DNA from: CAWBCR01 sp963787375
Lineage (GTDB): Bacteria; Chloroflexota; Anaerolineae; Aggregatilineales; UBA3940
DNA: 64,000 nt
Reading direction: 5' to 3'
Assembly (NCBI GenBank): GCA_963787375.1
Contig: CAWBCR010000016.1
Location: forward strand, 1 to 64,000
The position numbers were made by a program, and so were the translations under genes. The stretch's first letter is position 1; every line of letters starts with the position of its first letter. The notes beneath the pieces are model-generated. The model did not search any database. It was given only the letters and a program-made list of their open reading frames with translations, and was not told the origin of the DNA. Shown one piece after another: positions 17,111 to 26,437 of the stretch.

Positions 17111-17138
17111 AAAGACCGGCGGGTATCCCCGCCGGTCT
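17108..17138. terminator. Bidirectional intrinsic terminator
   Basis: An 11-bp perfect stem (AGACCGGCGGG, 17113-17123, and complement 17128-17138) with a TATC loop. On the minus strand it is followed by TTTTAT, so it mainly ends the phosphorylase transcript, and it lies between two convergent genes. Confidence 0.8.
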
Positions 17139-17161
17139 CAGCACATACCATGCTGGCGACC

Positions 17162-19748
17162 CTATTCCTCCTCCTCATCACCCGCCCAGGTGATCAGCCC
17201 TAGGCGCAGCGTGTTACGCACCTCTGCATGGCGTGGGATGACACGCATCGTGTAGCCGTGCCGCCCCGTGACTTCTGACACGAATTCCAGGGAGTAGTTA
17301 TACCAGCCATCTTTACCTGGCTGCTCGCCCTCAAGCTGCATATCGAATGCCCGCCCGCGCTCGATCTCGCCCTGCTTGTCGAGCACGCCCTCGTACAACT
17401 GGACCGATACGTCATCGGGGGCAATACTGTTCAGGAATACGCTGGCCGTTACTCTGAGCGTGTCGCCAACCCGCACCGACGAGTTGAACGACTGGTCGGT
17501 GCTGCCGATCTCGATCTCGTCCCAGTGGGTGCGCAGGTTCTGCTCCCATGCGGCCAGCGCCCGGCCTCGCTGGTAGTCGTCGGCAGCCACGCCACGCATC
17601 TGCTCCAGCGCCGGGTAGTAAAAGCGCCGAGTGTATTCCTGCACCATGCGGGCCGTGTTATATATCGGGCCTAACTCGCGCAGGCTGGCCTTCATGCGCA
17701 TGATCCAGCCTCGCGGCAGGCTGTCCGTGCCGCGATCGTAGTACGTCGGCAGCAGGTCTTTCTCCAGCAGGTCGTAGATTGCGTTCGATTCGATATAGTC
17801 CTGCATCTCGGTGTCTTCGTACGTCTCACCTGCGCCGATGGCCCAGCCCAGGTGGCGGCGATAGGCTTCGGCCCACCAGCCGTCGAGGATGCTCAGGTTC
17901 AGCACGCCGTTCAGGGCAGCCTTCATGCCGCTGGTGCCGCTGGCCTCCTGCGGGCGGCGCGGCATATTGAGCCACACGTCGGCCCCCTGAACGAGGTAGC
18001 GGGCGATCACCATGTCGTAGTCTTCCAGAAAGACGATCCGGTTGCGGCAGCCGGTCGTCCGCGCGAAGTGGACGATCTGGCGGATGAACTCTTTGCCCTC
18101 GGTGTCGTGCGGGTGCGCCTTGCCGGCAAAGATGAGCTGGATCGGGCGTTCGCCGCACATCAGCTCAGTGAAATCGCTCGACGTCGCGCAGCAGCAGGGT
18201 AGCGCGTTTGTACGTTGCGAAGCGTTTCGCAAACCCGATCGTCAGCACGTCGGGGTCGAGCGCCTCGTGCGCCGCCTCGATTTCTGCTGGCGGCGCGCCG
18301 CGCTGCTCAAGCTGGTTCAGCAGCCTATTGCGCGCAAAGGCAACCAGCCGCTCGCGGCGGCGCTCGTGGGTCCGCCACAGCTCCTCGTCTGGGATATTCG
18401 CTGCCCGCTCCCACACCCGCTGGTCGGTCGTATCTTCACGCCAGCGCGGGCCGAGGTAGCGATCATACAACTGCGCCATGTCCTTCGAGATCCACGAGAA
18501 GGTGTGCACGCCGTTGGTGATCGAGCTGATCGGCACTTCGCGCACAGGCACGCCAGGGTACGCATCGGTCCACATGTCACGGGCGACTTCGCCATGCAGC
18601 CGGCTGACGCCGTTGGCATAGGCCGACGTGCGCAGCGCCAGGATCGTCATACAGAAGTGTTCGGCGGCATTGTCCGGGTCGATACGTCCCAGCGCCAGGA
18701 AATCCTTGTTCGTAATGCCCAGCTTGTCACGGTAGGCCTTGAAATACTGCTCGACAAGCTCCGGCGCAAAGTAGTCGTTGCCTGCCGGAACGGGCGTATG
18801 GGTTGTAAACACATTGCTCAACGACGTAATGGCGCGGGCTTGCTGGAACGGGATCTTCAGGCGCTCCATCAGCATCCGGGTGCGTTCCAGCGCCAGGAAA
18901 GCCGAGTGTCCCTCGTTCATGTGGCACACGGCTGGCTCCAGCCCCAGCGCGACCAGCGCGCGCAGCCCACCGATACCCAGTAGGATCTCTTGCTTGATAC
19001 GCAGCTCGCGTTCGCCGCCATATAGTTGATCGGTCAGGTCTTGGTCCTCGCGGCTGTTCTGCGCAATGTTGGTGTCGAGCAGGTAGAGGCTCACGCGCCC
19101 CACCTGCACCTGCCAGATTTGCGCATAGACCGACCGGCCAGGCAGTTCCGCGCTGATCAGGATCGGCTTTTCGTCGTCGCCGGTCATCAGGCGCAGCGGC
19201 ATGGTATAGAAGTCATTCTCCGGATACAGCTCCTGCTGCCAGCCATCAATGTTAAGGTACTGCCGGAAGTAGCCCTGCTGGTACAACAGCCCCACCCCCA
19301 TCAGCGGCACGTTCAGATCGCTGGCCGCCTTGAGGTGGTCACCGGCCAGCACGCCCAGGCCGCCCGAGTAGTTCGGGATGGATTCTGTAAGGCCAAACTC
19401 GAACGAGAAGTAGGCGATCCGGGGCCGTTCTTCGAGACCGTATTCACCGGGGTACCAGGCTTTCTGCGCCGACTTGCCGATGTAGGCTTCGTAGTCGGCC
19501 AGCACTCGATCAAGGTGCGCCAGGAAGCCCTCGTCACGGGCTAGTGTATCCAGCCGGCTCTGGCTGATCAGCCCCAGCATCTTCACCGGGTTATGATTCG
19601 TCTCTTCCCAAAGGTCGCCGCCCATGCGGCGGAACAGGTCAATCGTCTCGTGGTCCCATGCCCAACGGATGTTGTAGGCAAGATCGGGCAGACGGCCCAG
19701 CGAATCGGGCATGGACGAAACGACCTTATACGTTGCAACAGGTCGCAT
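17162..19748 (-). CDS. glgP: Alpha-glucan (glycogen) phosphorylase, one frameshift
   Basis: About 861 residues. It releases glucose-1-phosphate from alpha-1,4-glucans with PLP. The N-terminal DUF3417-type region (LAYNIRWAWDHETIDLF) marks the short alpha-glucan phosphorylase family. Further motifs: SGGLGVLAGDHLKAASDL, NEGHSAFLALERTR, TTHTPVPAGNDYF, GFAKRFATYKRATLLL, and the PLP-lysine segment PQEASGTSGMKAALNG. The frame breaks near 18171-18173, where a TTT run (minus strand) has one extra T: DVERF continues as TELMCGERPIQLIFAGK in another frame. The apparent TGA is therefore not a genuine stop. ATG 19748 has an AGGAG seven bases upstream; upstream in-frame ATGs lack this. The C-terminus ends in an Asp/Glu run (GDEEEE). 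Confidence 0.92.
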
Positions 19749-20010
19749 GGATGCTTCTCCTAACACAATGTGTTCGCAGGGAGCTAAGGGTAATAACGAT
19801 GAAAACACGGGAGCGTGGATGGCGTGCCTCCAACTCTCCCGAAGGTGACGGCGAAAAATCACCCACAGTATAGGCCAAATCCGGCGGCTTGCACAGTGAT
19901 TTTGGCGCGGCTGGATATTCGCACCAAGTGCCTATAGAATGAGAGCGGTAAGCCGTTTTGTCGACATTAATGGCTGTAGTCGCATCATTTACGACACTTC
20001 CGAGGAGCAC

Positions 20011-21381
20011 ATGGCGAAAACACGCACGATGTACGTCTGCCAGAACTGCGGACGCACCAGCCCGCGCGAGATGGGCCGCTGCCCGAACTGCGGTGAGTGG
20101 AACACGATGATCGAGGAAATCGTGCAGGAGACGAACGGCGCGACCTCTTCCGGCCACGCAGCCACGCTGCGCTCGACGCCCGTGCGCCTGTCAGAGGTGG
20201 GCGGCGACCCGTGGGAGCGCATTCCACTGCCCATGGAGGAGTTCTCGCGGGTGCTGGGCGGTGGGCTGGTGCCCGGCAGCCTGGTGCTGATCGGCGGCGA
20301 GCCGGGCATCGGCAAGAGCACACTGCTGCTGCAAATCACCGCGCTGATGGCCGACTACGCCGGGCCGGCGCTGTACGTCTCCGGCGAGGAGTCGATCCGC
20401 CAGATCAAGATGCGCGCCCACCGGCTGGACATCTCGACTGACAACCTGTACCTCGTCACCGAGACCAGCCTGGCGGCCATCCTGAGCCACGTGCAGGCCA
20501 TCGAGCCGCGCGTTCTGGTCGTCGACTCGATCCAGACCACCTACAACGAGGACCTCAATTCCGCGGCAGGCAACGTCAGCCAGGTGCGGCAGTGCGCCGC
20601 CGCGTTCCAGCAGCTTGCCAAAGACAGCGGTATCGCCGTCTTTCTGGTGGGGCACGTCACCAAAGAGGGCAGCATCGCCGGGCCACGTGTCCTGGAACAC
20701 ATCGTCGATACGGTCCTGTATCTTGAGGGTGACTCCTTCCAGGCCTTCCGCCTGCTGCGCAGCGTCAAGAACCGCTTTGGCCCGACCTCCGAGGTGGGCG
20801 TGTTCGAGATGCAGGAGCGCGGCCTGGTCGAGGTGCTCAACCCTTCCGAGGCGTTCTTGGCTGAGCGCATGGTCAACGCGCCCGGCTCGGCGATTGCCGT
20901 CACGATGGAAGGTACGCGCCCGCTGCTGGCCGAAGTGCAGGCGCTGGCGACTAACACCAGCTTCACCAACCCGCGCCGCACGGCCAACGGCATCGACATC
21001 AACCGCCTGCTGCTGATCAGCGCAGTGCTCACCCGCCGGGCGGGGATCCGCCTGTCTGAGCAGGACATCTTCGCCAACGTGATCGGCGGCCTGAAGATCG
21101 ACGAGCCGGCGGCGGACGTGCCAGTGGCGCTGGCGATTGCCTCCAGCGTCAAAGACCGTCCCCTGCCAGCTGACATGGTCATGATCGGCGAGATCGGTCT
21201 GAGCGGCGAGCTGCGCGCCGTCAGCCAGCTTGCGGCCCGCCTCAACGAGGCCTCCAAGCTCGGCTTCCGCCGGGCGCTGATCCCCAAGACGGTGCGCCGC
21301 AGCGGTGACCCGCTGCCCGATACCATCGAGACTATCGCCGTGCGCTCGCTCGAAGAGGCGCTCGACGCCGCATTACGTTGA
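20011..21381 (+). CDS. radA: DNA repair protein RadA
   Basis: 456 residues. RadA is a RecA-related helicase that promotes branch migration in recombination. N-terminal zinc ribbon (VCQNCG...GRCPNCGEW), Walker A GEPGIGKSTLL, Walker B-type LVVDSIQT, the RadA-specific KNRFG motif (VKNRFGPTSEVGVFEM) and a C-terminal Lon-protease-like domain (GEIGLSGELRAVSQLAARLNEA, split across that region) are all visible. The ATG at 20011 has GAGGAG four bases upstream; an in-frame ATG 72 bases earlier lacks coding features. The stop overlaps a possible TTG of the following gene, whose better start is 21408. Confidence 0.96.
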   Translation: MAKTRTMYVCQNCGRTSPREMGRCPNCGEWNTMIEEIVQETNGATSSGHAATLRSTPVRLSEVGGDPWERIPLPMEEFSRVLGGGLVPGSLVLIGGEPGIGKSTLLLQITALMADYAGPALYVSGEESIRQIKMRAHRLDISTDNLYLVTETSLAAILSHVQAIEPRVLVVDSIQTTYNEDLNSAAGNVSQVRQCAAAFQQLAKDSGIAVFLVGHVTKEGSIAGPRVLEHIVDTVLYLEGDSFQAFRLLRSVKNRFGPTSEVGVFEMQERGLVEVLNPSEAFLAERMVNAPGSAIAVTMEGTRPLLAEVQALATNTSFTNPRRTANGIDINRLLLISAVLTRRAGIRLSEQDIFANVIGGLKIDEPAADVPVALAIASSVKDRPLPADMVMIGEIGLSGELRAVSQLAARLNEASKLGFRRALIPKTVRRSGDPLPDTIETIAVRSLEEALDAALR

Positions 21382-21407
21382 ACCACACCATCCATCCGGA
21401 GAACGCT

Positions 21408-23798
21408 ATGAACCCTGACCCAACCCCAACACCCGACGACTCCTCTGCTGTCCTTCCTCAGCCCCCGCACGGCTGTCTGACATCGGTCGTTCTGAGCGTG
21501 GCGCTGGTCGTAGTTGCTACCCTGGGCGGGGTATGGCTGATCACAATGGGCACCATGATCGGCCTCGCCGGTCCAAATGCGCACCTGTGGGCTGGCGGCA
21601 CGTACGCACTGGCGCTGGTCGTCGTATTTGGTAGCGTGGCGCTGCTGCTGCGCGCGGAGCAGTTCGGGCTGTGGCGCGGCGTGGCGCTGGCGCTGGCGCT
21701 AGCCGGCGGGTTGGCAGGCCTCCACACCCTGTTGATGGTCTTTCACCACCCCTTCCCCGACTGGCTCGGCCCGCTCCAGCCCACACTGACTCTGCTGTAT
21801 GCGCTGGCAGCCGCCATCCTGATGCGGCGGCACCTGTTCGGCAAACCTGCGCGCGGCGTGATAGCCATCGGCGCAGGGCTGGCACTGCTGGTGTCCGCGC
21901 CGTGGGTAGTCATCGGCGCACTGGGCACGCCCGCGCAGACGCTGCTGGGGCTGCTCAGTGGGCTGGCCTACGGCTTTGCCTGCGCCGTCATCGTCGCTTC
22001 GATCTTCTTCTACGACCGCCAGATGCCCGCCCGCCAGCCGTTCTGGTCGGCGGTGGTGACCGGAATCGTCTTCATGGCGATTGAGCCAGGTCTGCTGGCC
22101 GGTCGCGGCTTTCTGCTGCAAAGCGTGTACCTCTTTCTGGCTACCGGCCTGGCAGGCCTTATCGGCGGCGCGCTGCTCGCCCTTGACGAGGTGCGCGACC
22201 TTCGCCGCACGTGGTGGGGCCTGCTGGCCTTCTATGTGGTGCTGTGCACCCTGCCGTTTACGTGGTCGGGTGGCTTTGAAGGCGAATGGATGATCGAGGA
22301 CATGCTGGTGGCGTGGCTCCCAGCGCTGATAGTGGGGTTGGTAGTAGGAGGGCTGCTGGCTGTGCTGGCGCTGATCCTCCAGCGCTGGCTGGCGCGCCAG
22401 GCTCCGAAACGGCCCTTTTCAGCCGGACTGGGGCTGGGTGCGCTGGCGCTGACGGCAGTGCTGTTCGTGGGCTTCGGCCAGCCAGAGATCATGCCCAACA
22501 CGTTTTTCGTCGTCATGGCGGATCAGGTCGACACTTCGCAGTATGCCACCATCACCGACCGTGACAACCGCACGCTGGGCGTCTATCACGCTCTTGTCGA
22601 CCAGGCCAACAAGTCGCAGGCCGACCTGCGCGCATTTCTTGACCAGCGCGGGGTTCACTATACACCCTACTATCTCGTCAGTGGGCTGGAGGTGCAGGGC
22701 AGCGCACTGCTGCGCGCACAGATCGCCGCCCGGCCCGATGTCGCCACCATCCTGAACAGTCCACATGCCCGCCCGCTGCCCACGTCTGCTACACCTCTCA
22801 GCATGATTCCCCCCTGCCCCACCCTGCCGGGCAGCATTCATGGGGCGTCGACGCGGTCAGCGCGCCGCAGGCCTGGCAGATGGGCTATACCGGGCAGGGG
22901 GTTATCATCGGCAGCGCGGACTCCGGCGTCGACTGGACGCACCCGGCGCTGCGCAGCCAGTACCTGGGCAAAGACGGCGATCACAACTACACGTGGTTCG
23001 ATCCGTGGTATCACACCACCGAACCGACCGACACCGGCGGCCACGGCACCCACACGATGGGCACTATCCTGGGCCAGGATGGCATTGGCGTCGCACCCGG
23101 CGCGCAGTGGATCGCCTGTCGCAATCTGGCCCGCAACCTGGGCAATCCGGCCTATTATCTCGACTGCATGCAGTTCCTGTTTGCGCCCTTCCCGCTGGAC
23201 GGCAGCGCCTTCACCGACGGCGACCCGGCGCGCGGCGCGAACGTCACCAACAATTCTTGGGGCTGCCCGTCGCAGGAAGGCTGTGACGACCACACTTTCG
23301 CCGTCGCTGTGCAACATCTCCGCGACGCCGGGCAGATGACGGTCGTCAGCGCGGGCAACGAGGGCCCCGCGTGCAGTACCATCTCCGCACCGGCCAGCGC
23401 CAACGCAGCCTTCTCGGTAGGAGCCATCGAACTCACGGGGCTCGCTGATCGCCGACTTCAGCAGCCGGGGACCGGTCAGCTACGACGGGCAGTCGTTCGT
23501 CAAGCCGGACATCGCCGCGCCGGGCGTGGATATCCTCTCCTCGACCCCGGGCAGCGGCTACGGCACCGCCAGCGGCACGTCGATGGCCGGGCCACACGTC
23601 GTGGGGCTGGTTGCGCTGCTGTGGTCGGCGGACCCGGCGCTGATCGGTAATGTGGACGCGACCGAGCAGATCATCGAAAGTACGGCGCAGCACGTCCCGT
23701 CAGATGCCTGCGGCGCGGCCAGCGGCGATCAGAACAACGTGTACGGCTTTGGCATCCCGAACGCCGTCGCCGCTGTCCAGCAGGCGTTGCAGAAGTAG
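21408..23798 (+). CDS. Membrane-anchored subtilisin-like serine protease (two frameshifts)
   Basis: About 796 residues. The first about 360 residues are a polytopic membrane domain of about ten helices. This is followed by an extracytoplasmic region and an S8 peptidase domain. The catalytic triad codons are Asp at 22919-22921 (GSADSGVDWTHP), His at 23042-23044 (GGHGTHTMG) and Ser at 23580-23582 (GTSMAGPHVVG); the oxyanion Asn lies in VVSAGNEGP. The frame shifts near the C6 run at 22810-22815 and again near 23435, after which it returns to the original frame, so total length is a multiple of three. The start ATG has GGAG seven bases upstream, 26 bases after radA. An integral-membrane N-terminus on a subtilase is unusual; most are secreted or single-pass. 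Confidence 0.85.
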
Positions 23799-23823
23799 GA
23801 ACAGGTAACAAAAGGAAGGCGTA

Positions 23824-25632
23824 GTGAGTCCTCAGGCGCTGTATGTGCTGATCGTCGCCGCCGTGGCGCTGCTGCTGTTCGTCACCGAGTGGGTCGCGCC
23901 CGACATCGTGGCGCTGCTGGTGCTGATCAGCCTGGGTGTGGGCGGCATACTCGACCTGCCCGCGTTGTTCAGCGGCTTCGGCAGCCCGGTAGTCGTCACG
24001 CTGATCGGCATCTTCATGCTGACGGCAGCCCTCCAGCACACCGGCGTGACAGCCTACCTCAGCCGGCTGATCCTGCGGCTGACAGGTGGCCTCGGCGAGC
24101 GCCCGCTGGTCGCGGCGCTAACCCTGTCGGCTGCCGTCACATCGATCATGATGAACACCGTTGCCTCCGTGGCGCTGATCGCGCCAATTGGCCGCCGGGT
24201 GGCCATGAAGCGCGACATCAGCCCGTCGCGGCTGATGATGCCCATCTCTTACGGCGCGCTGCTCGGAGGTATGGCGACCCTGCTGACGACCAGCAACCTG
24301 CTGGTGGCGGGCCTGCTCAGCGAGAAGGGCCTGCGGACCTTCGGTCTGCTGGACTTCCTGCCCGTCGGCGTGCCGATTGCGCTGGTGGGGCTCGCCTACC
24401 TGACGCTGGCCAGTCCGCTGCTCCTGCCGGAGCGTGCCCCCAGCGACCAGTGGGGTGGGCTCCAGTTTGTGCGCAGGGAGCTGACCCGCACCTACCGGCT
24501 GGGTATGCGCCTGCACGAAGCCTACATCCGCTCCGAGTTGCCGCTGGCAGGCCGGACCCTGGCCGAAAGCAACCTGGGACATCAATACGGCGTGACCGTC
24601 TCGGCCATCGTCCGTGGGCGGCAGACGTTCGCGCCGCCCACACCCGACACCCGCCTTCAGGCCGGCGATCTGCTGCTGCTGCAGGGCCGCCCCGCCGAGA
24701 CGGAGACCGCTGCGCAGGACCTGGGGCTCGACATCTTCGATAATGAGGAAGCTCCTCAGTCGATGCTGTACAGCACCGACAGTGAGCTGGCCGAGGTCGC
24801 GCTCTCGCCGCGCTGCGCACTGGTCGGGCAGACGCTGAGCGACATCCGCTTCCGTGAGAAGTATGGCATCAACGTCCTGGCGATCTGGCATGAGGGCCGC
24901 CCGATCCGCTCGTTCCTGTCGGATTACGCCCTCAGTCACGGCGACGCGTTGCTGGTACAGGGCCCGCCGGACCGTCTGAACATCCTCAACCGCGAGCCCG
25001 ACTTCCTGGTGCTGACCCGCTTGCCGGACGTCCCGGAGCGCACCGAGCACGCCGCGATCTCGTTGATCGTGCTGCTCGTGTTCCTGATCACGATTGCGCT
25101 GAACTGGCTGCCCGTCTCGATTGCCGCGCTGCTGGCAGGTGTGATCGTCATCCTGACCGGCTGCGAAACGGTCGACCAGGCGCGCAGCAGCATCCAGTGG
25201 CAGGTGCTGTTTCTCATCGGCGGCATGCTGCCGATGGCGACCGCGCTGGAGAAGACTGGCGCGGCTAGCTTTTTGATCTCCGTGCTGTATCAGGTAGTGG
25301 GAGTATTGGGGCCGCGCGGCCTGCTGCTGACCTTCTTCGCGATCACCGCCGGGCTGGCGCAGTTCACGTCGGGGCAGGCTGCCACGCTGATCGTCGGGCC
25401 GATTGCGCTGACCAGCGCCCTACAATACGGCATTAACCCGCTGTCGCTGATGATGGGCGTGGCTATCGGCGCGTCGACAGGTTTCCTGTCGCCGGTCAGC
25501 CACCCGGCCAACCTCCTGGTAATGGGCCCCGGCGGTTATCACTTTGCGGATTACGCCAAGCTGGGGGCTGTGCTGGTCATCCTGACTGCGGCAGGTGTGG
25601 TGCTGCTTACGCCGCTGGCCTACCCCTTCTGA
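23824..25632 (+). CDS. SLC13/DASS-type anion permease with two TrkA_C (RCK_C) domains
   Basis: 602 residues. Hydrophobic helices 1-6 (residues 1-200), a cytosolic insert with two TrkA_C repeats (about 220-300, ELPLAGRTLAES...AGDLLLLQG, and about 310-390, CALVGQTLSDIRF...GDALLVQG), then helices 7-12. The C-terminal family signature SHPANLLVMGPGGY and the paired NT-type motif (SIMMNTVASVALIAPIG) identify the sodium/dicarboxylate-sulfate family. Substrate could be sulfate, citrate or a dicarboxylate; the RCK_C form is often annotated as a sulfur-compound or citrate transporter. GTG start with AGGA seven bases upstream, 25 bases after the protease gene. Confidence 0.88.
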   Translation: MSPQALYVLIVAAVALLLFVTEWVAPDIVALLVLISLGVGGILDLPALFSGFGSPVVVTLIGIFMLTAALQHTGVTAYLSRLILRLTGGLGERPLVAALTLSAAVTSIMMNTVASVALIAPIGRRVAMKRDISPSRLMMPISYGALLGGMATLLTTSNLLVAGLLSEKGLRTFGLLDFLPVGVPIALVGLAYLTLASPLLLPERAPSDQWGGLQFVRRELTRTYRLGMRLHEAYIRSELPLAGRTLAESNLGHQYGVTVSAIVRGRQTFAPPTPDTRLQAGDLLLLQGRPAETETAAQDLGLDIFDNEEAPQSMLYSTDSELAEVALSPRCALVGQTLSDIRFREKYGINVLAIWHEGRPIRSFLSDYALSHGDALLVQGPPDRLNILNREPDFLVLTRLPDVPERTEHAAISLIVLLVFLITIALNWLPVSIAALLAGVIVILTGCETVDQARSSIQWQVLFLIGGMLPMATALEKTGAASFLISVLYQVVGVLGPRGLLLTFFAITAGLAQFTSGQAATLIVGPIALTSALQYGINPLSLMMGVAIGASTGFLSPVSHPANLLVMGPGGYHFADYAKLGAVLVILTAAGVVLLTPLAYPF

Positions 25633-25642
25633 CTACAGCATG

Positions 25643-26437
25643 CTACAGAACCGCCAGCGCCAGTCCGGCGAACACCGCCACCGCAATAATCATCGCCAGC
25701 CAGTCGGCGCGCGTCAGCACGATGTCGTGCAGGCTCGTGCGTCGAACAGCCTGTCCCGGCGCGGCCTGCCCGCCGAACCCCCGCGCAGCCAGCCCCAGCG
25801 CCAGCGAATCGCTCAAGCGCAGCGAGGCGACGATCAGCGCGATCAGCGTTGGCACGGCGACCCGCGCCCGCTTGACTAACCCGCGCTCGGAGAGATCGAG
25901 GCCGCGCGCTTGCTGCGCTTCCATGATGGTGCTATACAGCCCGCCAACCGTGCCCAGGTAGCGCAGTGCCAGCCCGATCATCATCCCCCAGGTGTAGGGC
26001 AGCCCCAGCTTCTCCAGCCCACGAACCAGCGTATGCGTCGAGGTCGTCATCACCGGGATCAGCACCGCGAAGGCAGCAGCGGCCAGCCGCAGCGCGTAGC
26101 GCAGACCATTGCCCAGCCCTGCCGACGTCAGGCGCAAGGGTCCGACCTGCGCCAGTGCAGGCCCGCTGCCCGGCATCAGCACCGGCTGCAGAATGAGGAT
26201 GATCAGCACCAGCGGGCCGAGGCTCTTCCACACGCCGCCCAGCTGCCGCGCCGATAGGCCATCGAGCAGCAGCACGATCTGCGTCAGCGCCAGCAGCCCG
26301 GCCAGCACGTCTAGGCGCGGCGTCAGCAGGCAGGCGGCAATACCCAGCACGGCGAACCACAGCTTGGCGCGCGGATCGAGCCGGTGCAGCCAGCCCGCGC
26401 CGGGGACGTAGAAACCGGGCGCATGGGCGGTCGTCAT
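25643..26437 (-). CDS. ecfT: ECF transporter transmembrane component EcfT
   Basis: 264 residues with five to six membrane helices. Two Ala-Arg-Gly coupling motifs characteristic of EcfT are present on the cytoplasmic helices (QQARGLDLSE and LAARGFGGQ), which contact the two ATPase domains. The N-terminal LHRLDPRAKLWFAVLG segment is also typical. Energises vitamin or metal uptake with the ATPase and S component encoded upstream. ATG 26437 overlaps the TGA of the ATPase gene (ATGA), showing translational coupling. Last gene of the operon. Confidence 0.9.
   Translation of the reverse strand: MTTAHAPGFYVPGAGWLHRLDPRAKLWFAVLGIAACLLTPRLDVLAGLLALTQIVLLLDGLSARQLGGVWKSLGPLVLIILILQPVLMPGSGPALAQVGPLRLTSAGLGNGLRYALRLAAAAFAVLIPVMTTSTHTLVRGLEKLGLPYTWGMMIGLALRYLGTVGGLYSTIMEAQQARGLDLSERGLVKRARVAVPTLIALIVASLRLSDSLALGLAARGFGGQAAPGQAVRRTSLHDIVLTRADWLAMIIAVAVFAGLALAVL

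Noticed and set aside
18165..18190. In-frame TGA in glgP as a second selenocysteine codon
   Set aside because: Homology continues in another reading frame after a TTT run, so this is a frameshift; no Cys is expected at that place.
21378..21407. TTG start of the subtilase overlapping the radA stop
   Set aside because: ATG 21408 has a GGAG ribosome site at good distance; the TTG does not.
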